From the NCBI RefSeq assembly GCF_018614615.1, contig NZ_JAGGOK010000069.1:62001-126000 (forward strand): 64,000 nucleotides of DNA, given 5' to 3'. Made by a program: the position numbers and the translations under genes. The notes beneath the pieces were generated by a model. It saw nothing but the letters and a program-made list of their open reading frames with translations, had not been told where the DNA came from and ran no database searches. Below are positions 34,542 through 42,815 of this stretch, in pieces; positions within the stretch are counted from its first letter, which is position 1, and each line of letters opens with the position of its first letter. The DNA is from Streptomyces sp. ISL-100 (lineage in GTDB: Bacteria; Actinomycetota; Actinomycetes; Streptomycetales; Streptomycetaceae).

Positions 34542-35894
34542 CTACTGGTCGCGGTACATCTCTGCGACCAGGAACGCCAGGTCCAGCGACTGGCTGCGGT
34601 TGAGCCGCGGGTCGCAGGCCGTCTCGTAACGCTGGTGCAGGTCGTCGACGAAGATCTCGTCGCCGCCGCCCACGCACTCGGTGACGTCGTCACCGGTCAG
34701 CTCGACGTGGATGCCGCCCGGGTGCGTACCGAGGCCCTTGTGCACCTCGAAGAAGCCCTTGACCTCATCGAGCACGTCGTCGAAGCGACGCGTCTTGTGG
34801 CCGGAGGCAGCCTCGTAGGTGTTGCCGTGCATCGGGTCGGTCACCCACGCCACAGCGGCGCCGGAGGCAGTGACCTTCTCGACCAGCTCGGGGAGCTTGT
34901 CGCGGACCTTGTCGGCGCCCATCCGGACGACGAAGGTCAGCCGGCCGGGCTCGCGGTCCGGGTCGAGCTTGTCGACGTACTGAAGCGCCTCGTCGACCGT
35001 GGTCGTCGGGCCGAGCTTCACACCGATCGGGTTGCGGATCTTCGAGGCGAACTCGATGTGCGCCCCGTCGAGCTGGCGGGTGCGCTCACCGATCCACAGC
35101 ATGTGGCCCGATACGTCGTACAGGTGGCCCGTGCGCGAATCGACCCTGGTCAGGGCGGTCTCGTAGTCCATGAGCAGCGCCTCGTGGGAGGCGTAGAACT
35201 CGACCGTGCGGAACTCGGCGGGGTCGGTCCCCGCGGCCTTCATGAAGTTCAGCGCGTTGTCGATCTCGCGGGCCAGCTGCTCGTAACGCTGACCGGAGGG
35301 GGACGACTTCACGAAGTCCTGGTTCCAGGCGTGCACCTGGCGCAGGTCCGCGTAACCGCCGGTGGTGAAGGCGCGTACGAGGTTCAGCGTCGAGGCGGAT
35401 GCGTGGTACATCCGCTTCAGCCGCTCGGGGTCCGGGATCCGGGCCTTCTCATTGAACTCGAAGCCGTTGACCGAGTCGCCGCGGTAGGTCGGCAGGGTCA
35501 CGCCGTCGCGGGTCTCGGTGTTCTTGGAGCGCGGCTTGGAGTACTGGCCGGCGATCCGGCCCACCTTCACGACGGGCACGGAGGCGGCGTACGTCAGTAC
35601 CGCGCCCATCTGGAGAAGGGTCTTGAGCTTGTTTCGGATGTGGTCGGCGGATACGGCGTCGAAGGCCTCGGCACAGTCGCCACCCTGCAACAGGAACGCC
35701 TCGCCCTTGGCGACGGCTCCCAGTCGGGCGCGCAGCTGATCGCACTCGCCCGCGAAGACGAGCGGCGGATACGACTCGAGGTCCGCGATCACATCGCGCA
35801 GAGCCTCGGCATCGGGGTACTCAGGCTGCTGCGCCGCGGGAAGGTCTCGCCAGGTGTTGCCACCGTTAGGGGTGGTCTTAGCGTTCACGGTCAC
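34542..35894 (-). CDS. aroH: Class II 3-deoxy-7-phosphoheptulonate synthase
   Basis: First enzyme of the shikimate pathway (PEP plus erythrose-4-phosphate to DAHP). The 450-residue sequence is of the plant-like class II type: FLLQGGDCAEAF, RIAGQYSKPRS, HEALLMDYETALTR, VKLGPTTT and WVTDPMHGNTYEA with metal ligands. The GTG at 35894 follows TAATGT by 7 nt, suggesting a leaderless transcript. Located near trp genes, it supplies chorismate for them. Feedback control cannot be read from sequence. Confidence 0.94.
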   Translation of the reverse strand: MTVNAKTTPNGGNTWRDLPAAQQPEYPDAEALRDVIADLESYPPLVFAGECDQLRARLGAVAKGEAFLLQGGDCAEAFDAVSADHIRNKLKTLLQMGAVLTYAASVPVVKVGRIAGQYSKPRSKNTETRDGVTLPTYRGDSVNGFEFNEKARIPDPERLKRMYHASASTLNLVRAFTTGGYADLRQVHAWNQDFVKSSPSGQRYEQLAREIDNALNFMKAAGTDPAEFRTVEFYASHEALLMDYETALTRVDSRTGHLYDVSGHMLWIGERTRQLDGAHIEFASKIRNPIGVKLGPTTTVDEALQYVDKLDPDREPGRLTFVVRMGADKVRDKLPELVEKVTASGAAVAWVTDPMHGNTYEAASGHKTRRFDDVLDEVKGFFEVHKGLGTHPGGIHVELTGDDVTECVGGGDEIFVDDLHQRYETACDPRLNRSQSLDLAFLVAEMYRDQ

Positions 35895-35907
35895 CTCGCC
35901 AACATTA
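35895..35907 (-). promoter_or_regulatory. -10 box for leaderless DAHP synthase mRNA
   Basis: TAATGT (35902-35907 on the minus strand) lies 7 nt before the GTG start and no ribosome-binding site is seen. Confidence 0.5.
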
Positions 35908-35912
35908 CGTCC

Positions 35913-36869
35913 TCAGACCGGCTGTCCACGCCCTGGCCCACCAGATGAGACAGCCGTGACAGACGTTACAGACGCGACAGTCCTGACAGCAGTGGCGCGC
36001 TCCCCCGCGCTCGGCGCGGCCAGGGCCAGCCTGCGGTGGGCGCGGCGCAGCATGGTGCGGGCCATGAGGGGGTGCACTCTGCGTACGACACCCCAGTAGA
36101 GCCGCCCGCGCACGGTGTCGGCCTTCGCCACCGTGCTGAGCGTCACGTGCCGCTCGTCGACCAGGATCGAGGCCCGCGCCTTCACGCCCGCCGTGTCGAC
36201 ATTCATCAGCAGCTCGCCACCCTCGCGCGCCACGACGGGGAAGGCGTCCCGCAGGATTCCCGTCCAGCCGTCCGGATCGCGCGGCATTCCGGGCAGCAGC
36301 TCCATCCGGTACGCGTCCCGGTAGCCGGGCCGGTCGATGGCCGTACGGATCAGCCTGGCGCTCTCCGGGATCTCGACCGCGACCGCCCTGCCCCACGCCA
36401 GCCGGTTGAGCAGCCGCACCCAGGGCGACCACCGCACGGGGCGCTCCACCCCGCCGGCCGCGACCCGCTCGATGTTGTCGAAGACCTCCTCGACCACCGT
36501 GCTGTGGACCGCCTTGACCACGGTCAGCCACAGCAGGAAATCGGCGCCACGCAGGTCCTGCTCCAGCACGTGCCGTACGACGCAGCGCTCCGGGCCGAGC
36601 GGCTCCACCGTCATCTCGTGGAAGCCGTTGTCGGGCGGCGCGAAGGTGAAGCGGACATGGCGGCCCGGTTCGTACGCCGAGACGCTGAGGCGGACGGGAC
36701 CGTGACCGCCGACGGCGCCCACGGCGAGCGGGCGGTCGAAGCGCATCGGTTCCCAGGCCGGCGTGGGAAAGATCGGGTCGTCCTCGGCGGAGAGCCGGTC
36801 GAGCAGGGCGCCCACCACTTCCGCGGGGGCCTGGACGGTGCGTTCGTGGACATCGCGGATCGCGCTCAT
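35913..36869 (-). CDS. Two-domain SRPBCC plus DUF2867-like protein
   Basis: 318 residues. The N-terminal half looks like an SRPBCC ligand-binding domain (VHERTVQAPAEVVGALLDRL, FHEMTVEPLGPERCVVRHVL). The C-terminal half (from about residue 165, PESARLIRTAIDRPGYRDAY, to about 290, GRLYWGVVRRVHPLMARTML) looks like DUF2867. No catalytic function is known. It is divergent from a TetR gene 51 bp away, with two palindromes between, so it is probably the target of that regulator. Confidence 0.75.
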   Translation of the reverse strand: MSAIRDVHERTVQAPAEVVGALLDRLSAEDDPIFPTPAWEPMRFDRPLAVGAVGGHGPVRLSVSAYEPGRHVRFTFAPPDNGFHEMTVEPLGPERCVVRHVLEQDLRGADFLLWLTVVKAVHSTVVEEVFDNIERVAAGGVERPVRWSPWVRLLNRLAWGRAVAVEIPESARLIRTAIDRPGYRDAYRMELLPGMPRDPDGWTGILRDAFPVVAREGGELLMNVDTAGVKARASILVDERHVTLSTVAKADTVRGRLYWGVVRRVHPLMARTMLRRAHRRLALAAPSAGERATAVRTVASVTSVTAVSSGGPGRGQPV

Positions 36870-36878
36870 GACGAACCT

Positions 36879-36896
36879 CCATACGCTGGCGTATGG
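36879..36896. promoter_or_regulatory. TetR-type operator 1
   Basis: CCATACGC-TG-GCGTATGG is a perfect 18-bp inverted repeat, 9 bp upstream of the SRPBCC/DUF2867 start. Confidence 0.65.
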
Positions 36897-36900
36897 TCAA

Positions 36901-36918
36901 CCATACGGTACCGTACGG
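36901..36918. promoter_or_regulatory. TetR-type operator 2
   Basis: CCATACGGTACCGTACGG is an 18-bp palindrome with one mismatched pair, only 2 bp before the TetR start codon. It shares CCATACG half-sites with operator 1. Confidence 0.65.
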
Positions 36919-36920
36919 TC

Positions 36921-37496
36921 ATGGCACGACGGCAGCAGAAGAAGCCCCGGCTGAGCGCGCAGGACTGGGCGGACGCGGCGCTCACCGCGATCGGCGAGGG
37001 CGGTCTCGCGGCCGTCGCGGTGGAACCGCTCGCCGCCCGGCTCGGCACCACCAAGGGCAGCTTCTACTGGCACTTCACCAACCGGGAGGCGCTCATCGAG
37101 GCCGCGCTCGCCCGCTGGGCCGAGACCGACACCGAGGCGGCCATCGCCGAGATCGAGACCGGGCCCGACCCTGCCTCCCGCATCCGCCGGCTCTTCACCG
37201 AGGCCGTCAGGTCGGCCGTCGCAGACCCGCTGGAGGTCTCCCTGCTGGCCACCGCCTCGCATCCGCAGGTCGCGGCGGCGCTGCGGCGCGTGACCGAGCG
37301 CCGGGTCGGCTACGTGACCCGGCTCTTCGCCGATCTCGGTTTCCCGGAGCCGGAGGCACGCCGCCGCGGACTTCTCGCGTACAGCGTCTACCTCGGACAC
37401 AGCCAGCTGGGACACGCCGCCCCTTCCGTACTTCCCGAGGGCGACGAGCTGACCTCGTACCTCGACGCGGCGCTCGACGCGCTGATGAGGCCCTGA
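36921..37496 (+). CDS. TetR-family regulator
   Basis: 191-residue TetR protein. The helix-turn-helix region reads GGLAAVAVEPLAARLGTTKG followed by SFYWHFTNREALIEAAL (about residues 25-60). It probably represses both itself and the divergent SRPBCC/DUF2867 gene through the two palindromes in the 51-bp gap. The ligand is unknown. No ribosome-binding site is obvious because the space is filled by the operator. Confidence 0.9.
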   Translation: MARRQQKKPRLSAQDWADAALTAIGEGGLAAVAVEPLAARLGTTKGSFYWHFTNREALIEAALARWAETDTEAAIAEIETGPDPASRIRRLFTEAVRSAVADPLEVSLLATASHPQVAAALRRVTERRVGYVTRLFADLGFPEPEARRRGLLAYSVYLGHSQLGHAAPSVLPEGDELTSYLDAALDALMRP

Positions 37497-37525
37497 TGAG
37501 GCGCTGACGCGTCGCTGAGACACGC

Positions 37526-37554
37526 GTGACGCGCCTGGTCGATTCCGCTAGGGT
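37526..37554 (+). promoter_or_regulatory. trp leader promoter
   Basis: GTGACG (37526-37531) and TAGGGT (37549-37554) are 17 nt apart. The -10 box ends 7 nt before the leader-peptide ATG, so the leader RNA starts on its own start codon. Confidence 0.65.
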
Positions 37555-37561
37555 GCGGAGC

Positions 37562-37618
37562 ATGTTCGCGCAGACGACTCAGACCTGGTGGTGGACCGCT
37601 CATCCGGCGGCCCACTGA
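37562..37618 (+). CDS. trpL: Trp leader peptide
   Basis: 18-codon ORF encoding MFAQTTQTWWWTAHPAAH with three consecutive Trp codons. Stalling of a ribosome at these codons in Trp shortage would control formation of the terminator at 37643. It is probably translated from a leaderless start. Too short for ordinary gene finding. Confidence 0.92.
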   Translation: MFAQTTQTWWWTAHPAAH

Positions 37619-37666
37619 CAATCGCGCGCACACTGAATCGCGAAGGCCGCCCGAGGGGCGGCCTTT
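37606..37666 (+). promoter_or_regulatory. trp transcription attenuator
   Basis: The terminator is a perfect 10-bp stem (AAGGCCGCCC, 37643-37652; GGGCGGCCTT, 37656-37665) with loop GAG and a short U run. GGCGGCC at 37606-37612, overlapping the end of the leader ORF, can pair with GGCCGCC at 37645-37651 to form an antiterminator. An upstream pairing of TGGACCGC with GCGGCCCA (one mismatch) over the Trp codons completes the classical three-segment scheme. Confidence 0.9.
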
Positions 37667-37735
37667 GGTGTTTCCAGGGGCTGTTCCTCTCCACCCGGAC
37701 TCCACATCGGGCTCCCCCCGGAAGGAACACCACCG

Positions 37736-39610
37736 ATGCTCATCAGCACCCTCCTCGACGACACCCGCCCCTTCGCGCTGCTGCGCAGGCGGACCCCCGG
37801 CCACGACCACGACACCGTCGAGCTGTTGATCGGCGATGTGCACGAGGCCGCGCGCCTGGCCGACATCCCGGCCGGCGCAGACGACATGCCCGTGCTCGCG
37901 CTGGTGCCGTTCCGGCAGATCAGGGAGCGCGGCTTCGATGTACGGGACGACGGGACGCCACTGAGTGTGCTGGTCGCCGACGAGACGTACGCGCTGCCGC
38001 TCGACGACGTCCTCGCTCAGCTGCCCACCCACGACGTGCGCGTGCGGGGCGGGGCCTTCGACGTCGGCGACGAGGAGTACGCCGGGATCGTACGGCGGGT
38101 CATCGAGGACGAGATCGGGCGCGGCGAGGGCGCGAACTTCGTCATCCGCCGGACTTTCGAGGGCGAAATCCCCGGGTTCGGGCGAGCGGACGCGCTGGCG
38201 CTCTTCCGACGGCTGCTCGCCGGTGAGCGGGGCGCGTACTGGACCTTCGTCGTACACACCGGGGAGCGCACGCTGGTCGGCGCGAGCCCCGAGGTGCACG
38301 TGCGGATGAGCGGCGGAACGGTCGTGATGAACCCGATCAGCGGTACGTACCGCTACCCGGCGGACGGGCCGAGCACAGAGGGTCTGTTGGACTTCCTCGA
38401 CGACGGCAAGGAGACCGCCGAGCTCTCGATGGTCGTCGACGAAGAGCTCAAGATGATGTGCACCGTCGGCGACAGGGGAGGGGTCGTGATCGGCCCGCGG
38501 CTCAAGGAAATGGCCCATCTCGCACACACCGAGTACGAATTGCGGGGCCGGTCTTCCCTCGATGTGCGCGAGGTACTGAAGGAGACGATGTTCGCGGCGA
38601 CGGTGACCGGGTCGCCGGTGCAGAACGCGTGCCGCGTCATCGAGCGGTACGAGCCCGGGGGCCGCGGCTACTACGCCGGCGCACTGGCCCTCATCGGCCG
38701 TGACGCGGGCGGGGCCCAGACCCTGGACTCGCCGATCCTGATCCGTACCGCCGACATCGCGGCCGACGGCCGGCTGCGGGTGCCGGTCGGCGCGACGCTG
38801 GTGCGCGACTCGGACCCGCGCAGCGAGGTCGCCGAGACGCACGCGAAGGCGGCGGGGGTGCTGGCGGCGCTGGGGGTGCGTCCCGGCAGGCCGGGGGGCG
38901 AGGGACTACGGCCGAAGCTGGCCGACGATCCGCGCGTGCGGGAGGCGCTGGACTCGCGGCGGGCGTCGCTCGCGCCGTTCTGGCTGCGGATGCAGGAGCG
39001 TACGCCGGCCCTGAGCGGGCACGCGCTGGTGATCGACGCGGAGGACACGTTCACGGCGATGCTCGCGCATCTGCTGCGGTCGTCGGGGCTGGAGGTGAGC
39101 GTACGGCGGTACGACGAGCCCGGCGTGCGGGAGGCGGCGCTCACGCACGAGGGGCCTGTGGTGCTCGGCCCCGGTCCTGGTGACCCGTCCGACGCGAGCG
39201 ATCCCAAGATGCGGTTCCTGCGGGGGCTGGCGGCGGAACTGGTGCGGGGGCACCGGCACGGGGTGCTCGGGGTGTGCCTGGGGCATGAGCTGCTGGCGGC
39301 GGAGCTGGGGCTGGAGATCGTGCGGAAGCGGGTGCCGTACCAGGGGGCGCAGACGCGGATCGACCTCTTCGGGAGGCCCGAGACGGTCGGCTTCTACAAC
39401 AGCTTTGTCGCCGGTTGCGACGACGAGCAGGCGGCGGAGCTGGCGGCGCACGGGACCGAGGTGGCGCGCGACGCGCACTCTGGCGAGGTGCACGCGCTCC
39501 GGGCCCCTGGCTTTGCGTCCGTGCAGTTCCACCCGGAGTCGGTGCTTACGCTGCGCGGCACGGCCCTGGTCACGGACCTCCTGACCCCGTCGCTGCTCGG
39601 CCGGCGGTAG
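37736..39610 (+). CDS. trpEG: Fused anthranilate synthase (TrpE-TrpG)
   Basis: 624-residue fusion that converts chorismate and glutamine to anthranilate. The chorismate-binding part spans about 1-420 (MNPISGTYRYPADGP, ETMFAATVTGSPVQNACRVI). The C-terminal glutamine amidotransferase has VCLGHELLA with nucleophile Cys near 514 and QFHPES with His near 599 and Glu near 601. GGAAGG precedes ATG 37736. It is controlled by the attenuator upstream. The fused arrangement is like phenazine/Rhizobium-type enzymes. Confidence 0.94.
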   Translation: MLISTLLDDTRPFALLRRRTPGHDHDTVELLIGDVHEAARLADIPAGADDMPVLALVPFRQIRERGFDVRDDGTPLSVLVADETYALPLDDVLAQLPTHDVRVRGGAFDVGDEEYAGIVRRVIEDEIGRGEGANFVIRRTFEGEIPGFGRADALALFRRLLAGERGAYWTFVVHTGERTLVGASPEVHVRMSGGTVVMNPISGTYRYPADGPSTEGLLDFLDDGKETAELSMVVDEELKMMCTVGDRGGVVIGPRLKEMAHLAHTEYELRGRSSLDVREVLKETMFAATVTGSPVQNACRVIERYEPGGRGYYAGALALIGRDAGGAQTLDSPILIRTADIAADGRLRVPVGATLVRDSDPRSEVAETHAKAAGVLAALGVRPGRPGGEGLRPKLADDPRVREALDSRRASLAPFWLRMQERTPALSGHALVIDAEDTFTAMLAHLLRSSGLEVSVRRYDEPGVREAALTHEGPVVLGPGPGDPSDASDPKMRFLRGLAAELVRGHRHGVLGVCLGHELLAAELGLEIVRKRVPYQGAQTRIDLFGRPETVGFYNSFVAGCDDEQAAELAAHGTEVARDAHSGEVHALRAPGFASVQFHPESVLTLRGTALVTDLLTPSLLGRR

Positions 39611-39640
39611 GGCGCGCCCTGCGGGGCCCTTCCCCTACCC

Positions 39641-39715
39641 GCCCCTTCCCGCAGTGACACTTTGCGGCTCCGCCGCGTGGGGGCTCCGCCCCAGCCCCCG
39701 CTCCTGGGGGCTGGG
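39641..39715 (+). repeat. Interspersed repeat downstream of trpEG
   Basis: CTTCCCGCAGTGACACTTTGC at the left (about 39648-39668, given in part) recurs in altered form at 45265-45290. GGGGCTCCGCCCCAG with CTCCT nearby (39680-39715) matches the units at 29636 and 54941. It fills the gap between the converging trpEG and pfk genes. Confidence 0.5.
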
Positions 39716-39739
39716 GCTCGCCCCGCAGCGGCAGCCCGC

Positions 39740-40768
39740 TCAGCCGAAGAACACGCCGACCTCCGCGTAGAGCTCCGGATCCACCGTCTTCAGACGCGCC
39801 GTCGCCTCCCCCATCGGCACCCGCACAATGTCCGTCCCCTGAAGCGCGACCATCTTCCCGAAGTCCCCGTCCCGCACAGCCTCGATCGCGTGCAGCCCGA
39901 ACCGCGTCGCCAGCCACCGGTCAAAGGCACTGGGCGTACCGCCGCGCTGCACATGCCCCAGCACGGTCGTGCGCGCTTCCTTCCCCGTCCGCTTCTCGAT
40001 CTCCTTTGCCAGCCACTCCCCCACGCCCGAGAGCCGCACATGTCCGAACGAGTCGAGCGTGCCGTCCTTGAGCACCATCTCGCCGCCCTGCGGCAGCGCG
40101 CCTTCCGCGACCACGACGATCGGCGCGTACGACGCCTTGAAGCGGGACGTGATCCAGCCGCACACCCGCTCGACGTCGAAGCGCTGCTCCGGGATGAGGA
40201 TGACGTTCGCGCCGCCCGCCAGGCCCGAGTGCAGGGCGATCCAGCCCGCGTGCCGGCCCATGACCTCGACGACCAGGACGCGCATGTGCGATTCGGCGGT
40301 GGTGTGGAGGCGGTCGATCGCCTCGGTCGCGATGCCGACGGCGGTGTTGAAGCCGAAGGTGTAGTCGGTGGCGGACAGGTCGTTGTCGATGGTCTTCGGT
40401 ACGCCGACACACTTGATGCCGTACTCGTCGGACAGGCGGGTGGCCACGCCCAGCGTGTCCTCGCCGCCTATCACGATGAGCGCGTCGACCTCATACTTGG
40501 CGAGGTTCTCCTTCACCTGGCGGATGCCGTTCTCCGCCTGGAGCGGGTTGGTGCGCGAGGAGCCGAGGATGGTGCCGCCGCGGGGCAGGATGCCGCGTAC
40601 GGCCGGAATGTCGAGCCGTACGGTGTCGCCTTCGAGCGGTCCGCGCCACCCGTCCCGGAAGCCGGTGAAGTCGTAGCCGTACTCCTGGACGCCCTTGCGG
40701 ACGACGGCGCGGATGACTGCGTTGAGCCCGGGGCAGTCGCCACCCCCGGTCAGTACTCCTACCCGCAT
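39740..40768 (-). CDS. pfkA: 6-phosphofructokinase with PPi-type active-site residues
   Basis: 342-residue phosphofructokinase of the actinobacterial clade. The substrate site PKTIDNDL and catalytic region are intact. The phosphoryl-donor loop reads GGEDT (residues 101-105), with Asp at the 104-equivalent, and Lys125 stands in PKTIDND; both are signatures of pyrophosphate-dependent enzymes, whereas ATP enzymes usually have Gly at both. ATG 40768 is chosen because MRVGVLTGGGDCPGLN is the normal beginning. Which donor it uses is uncertain. Confidence 0.9.
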   Translation of the reverse strand: MRVGVLTGGGDCPGLNAVIRAVVRKGVQEYGYDFTGFRDGWRGPLEGDTVRLDIPAVRGILPRGGTILGSSRTNPLQAENGIRQVKENLAKYEVDALIVIGGEDTLGVATRLSDEYGIKCVGVPKTIDNDLSATDYTFGFNTAVGIATEAIDRLHTTAESHMRVLVVEVMGRHAGWIALHSGLAGGANVILIPEQRFDVERVCGWITSRFKASYAPIVVVAEGALPQGGEMVLKDGTLDSFGHVRLSGVGEWLAKEIEKRTGKEARTTVLGHVQRGGTPSAFDRWLATRFGLHAIEAVRDGDFGKMVALQGTDIVRVPMGEATARLKTVDPELYAEVGVFFG

Positions 40769-40872
40769 GAAATTGTCCCTTCGCCACATTCAGCAGAAGT
40801 GCCGTGTCGCGGCCACGCTAGTGGTGACTCAGGTCACAGCGACATGGGGCGTCGGGCAATTCGGGACTCGTA

Positions 40873-41550
40873 CTAAGCGTCGTCGAGGCCGCGTTCGATC
40901 GCGTAGCGGACGAGCTCCACGCGGTTGTGCAGCTGAAGCTTGCCGAGGGTGTTCTGCACGTGGTTCTGGACGGTGCGGTGCGAGATCACCAGGCGCTCGG
41001 CGATCTGCTTGTACGAGAGGCCCTTGGCGACCAGCCGCAGCACCTCGGTCTCGCGATCGGTGAGCTGTGGCGCCTTCGGCTCGTTCGAGGAGGAGGCGGG
41101 GAGGGGATCCGAGGCCAGCCGGCGGTACTCGCCGAGGACCAGGCCGGCCAGTCCCGGCGTGAAGACCGGGTCGCCGGCGGCCGTGCGCCGTACCGCGTCG
41201 ATGAGCTCGTCGGGCCCCGCCGACTTCAGCAGATAGCCCGTCGCCCCCGACTTCACCGCTTCCAGTACGTCGGCGTGCTCGCCACTCGCGGACAGCACCA
41301 GGACGCGCAGGGCCGGGTCGGCGCCGACGAGCTCCTTGCAGACCTGTACGCCGGGCATGCCGGGCAGGTTGAGGTCGAGAACCAGGACCTGGGGTCCGAC
41401 GGCCTGGGCGCGGCGTACCGCCTGCGGTCCGTCGCCCGCGGTGGCGACCACGTCGAAGCCCGCCGCGGCGAGGTCGCGGGCGACCGCGTCCCGCCACATC
41501 GGGTGATCGTCGACCACCATGACCCTGATCGTCTGCTGTTCGTCGCTCAT
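40873..41550 (-). CDS. macR: Response regulator MacR (NarL/LuxR type)
   Basis: 225-residue regulator: receiver domain with acidic pair DD (about 14-15), phospho-acceptor Asp in VLDLNLPGMPG (about 58), and Lys in SAG; C-terminal LuxR helix-turn-helix with LTDRETEVLRLVAKGLSY and VISHRTVQNHVQNTLGKLQ. It overlaps the sensor gene by 4 bp. In S. coelicolor the corresponding MacRS pair affects morphology and actinorhodin; the identity here is by order and domains, from memory. Confidence 0.92.
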   Translation of the reverse strand: MSDEQQTIRVMVVDDHPMWRDAVARDLAAAGFDVVATAGDGPQAVRRAQAVGPQVLVLDLNLPGMPGVQVCKELVGADPALRVLVLSASGEHADVLEAVKSGATGYLLKSAGPDELIDAVRRTAAGDPVFTPGLAGLVLGEYRRLASDPLPASSSNEPKAPQLTDRETEVLRLVAKGLSYKQIAERLVISHRTVQNHVQNTLGKLQLHNRVELVRYAIERGLDDA

Positions 41551-42779
41551 CGCGCCTGTCCTGCCTTCCCCCGTGGAACCTTCAATTCAACTTCCGTGCC
41601 CTGCCCCGGGACCGAGATCAGCTCGGCGGTGCCGCCGATGTCCCGCAGCCGCCCGCGGATCGACAGGGCGACGCCCAGGCGCCCCTCCCCCTCGGCCTGC
41701 GCGAGCCGCCCTTCCGGAATCCCCGGACCGTCGTCCCGTACCGTCACGATCACTTCTTCCGGCCAGTCCTCGACCAGAATCCACGCCTGGGCGTCTTCCC
41801 CGGCGTGCCTGCGCACATTGTCCAGTGCGGCACTGACAGCCGCCGCGAGCTCCATGGCCGCCGCCGCTTCCAGCAGCACCGGGGCGCCCGGCTCGGCGAA
41901 GCTGACCTTCGATCCGGCGTGCGGGGCGAGCAGGGAGCGCAGGTCGCAGGGGCGCGCGCGTCCGACATCGTCATCGTCGTCGTCGACCTCGACCGTACGG
42001 ACGACCGCACCCTGCGCCGCGTCCTCCGAGGCACGCGTCGCCGGTACGAGCCCGCTCGACACCAGGGTGCGCAGGGCGACTTCCTGCTCCCCGGCCATCC
42101 TGCCGAGCTCGGCCGCCTCGCCGCCGAGCGAGGTGCCGCGCCGCTGCACCATGGCGAGCACCTGGAGCACGCTGTCGTGGATGTCGCGGGCGAGGCGCTC
42201 ACGCTCGCGGGTCGCGGCCTCGATCTCCAGGGCGCGGGCGAGGGTGCGCTCGGAGGCGCGGGCCACCTCGACGACGTAACCGATCGCGATGGAGGCGACC
42301 CACACCAGCAGGACGTTGTGGAGGGTGTCCTGGCTGGGGTGGCCGCGTTCGACGATGTTGGCAGCGGCGACGAAGGAGGAGGCGAAGGCCGCCCAGCGCC
42401 AGCCGCCCTTGATGGCGAACGCGAGGACGGAACCCGCGGTCCATATCGACGGCAGGGTGGGGCCGTCGATCTGCTGCGCGTGGAAGTCGGCGACCGGGGT
42501 CAGCATGACGCCGGTGAGGGCGATGGTGAGGTCGGCGACGAGGAAGGTCTTGGTGCAGCTCGCCGCGTTCGCCACCTTGGGGAGCGTGACGAGCGTCCAG
42601 ACGAACATCACCGCGAGGAACGCGACGGCCACCCACGGGCGCTCGAAGTTCTCCCGCGTGAAGACGAACAGGAGCACCGCGTACAGCATCGTCAGGACGC
42701 GGTAGGCGGTGAGCGCACGCCACAGCGGCTGCTCGACCGACATGCGCACGACACGCTCGCGCTGAGCCTTGGCCATCAT
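41547..42779 (-). CDS. macS: Sensor histidine kinase MacS
   Basis: 410-residue membrane kinase. About five or six helices lie in residues 20-165, then a HisKA_3 dimerisation domain with RERLARDIHDSVLQVLAMV holding the phospho-accepting His, and an HATPase_c domain with DNVRRHAG and VRDDGPGIP. Two ATG codons (42779 and 42776) are possible; the first has GGAG 7 nt upstream. It partners with MacR. Confidence 0.92.
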   Translation of the reverse strand: MMAKAQRERVVRMSVEQPLWRALTAYRVLTMLYAVLLFVFTRENFERPWVAVAFLAVMFVWTLVTLPKVANAASCTKTFLVADLTIALTGVMLTPVADFHAQQIDGPTLPSIWTAGSVLAFAIKGGWRWAAFASSFVAAANIVERGHPSQDTLHNVLLVWVASIAIGYVVEVARASERTLARALEIEAATRERERLARDIHDSVLQVLAMVQRRGTSLGGEAAELGRMAGEQEVALRTLVSSGLVPATRASEDAAQGAVVRTVEVDDDDDDVGRARPCDLRSLLAPHAGSKVSFAEPGAPVLLEAAAAMELAAAVSAALDNVRRHAGEDAQAWILVEDWPEEVIVTVRDDGPGIPEGRLAQAEGEGRLGVALSIRGRLRDIGGTAELISVPGQGTEVELKVPRGKAGQAR

Positions 42780-42815
42780 TCCCCCACTCCACCCCGGCCG
42801 GACCGACGGACGCGG

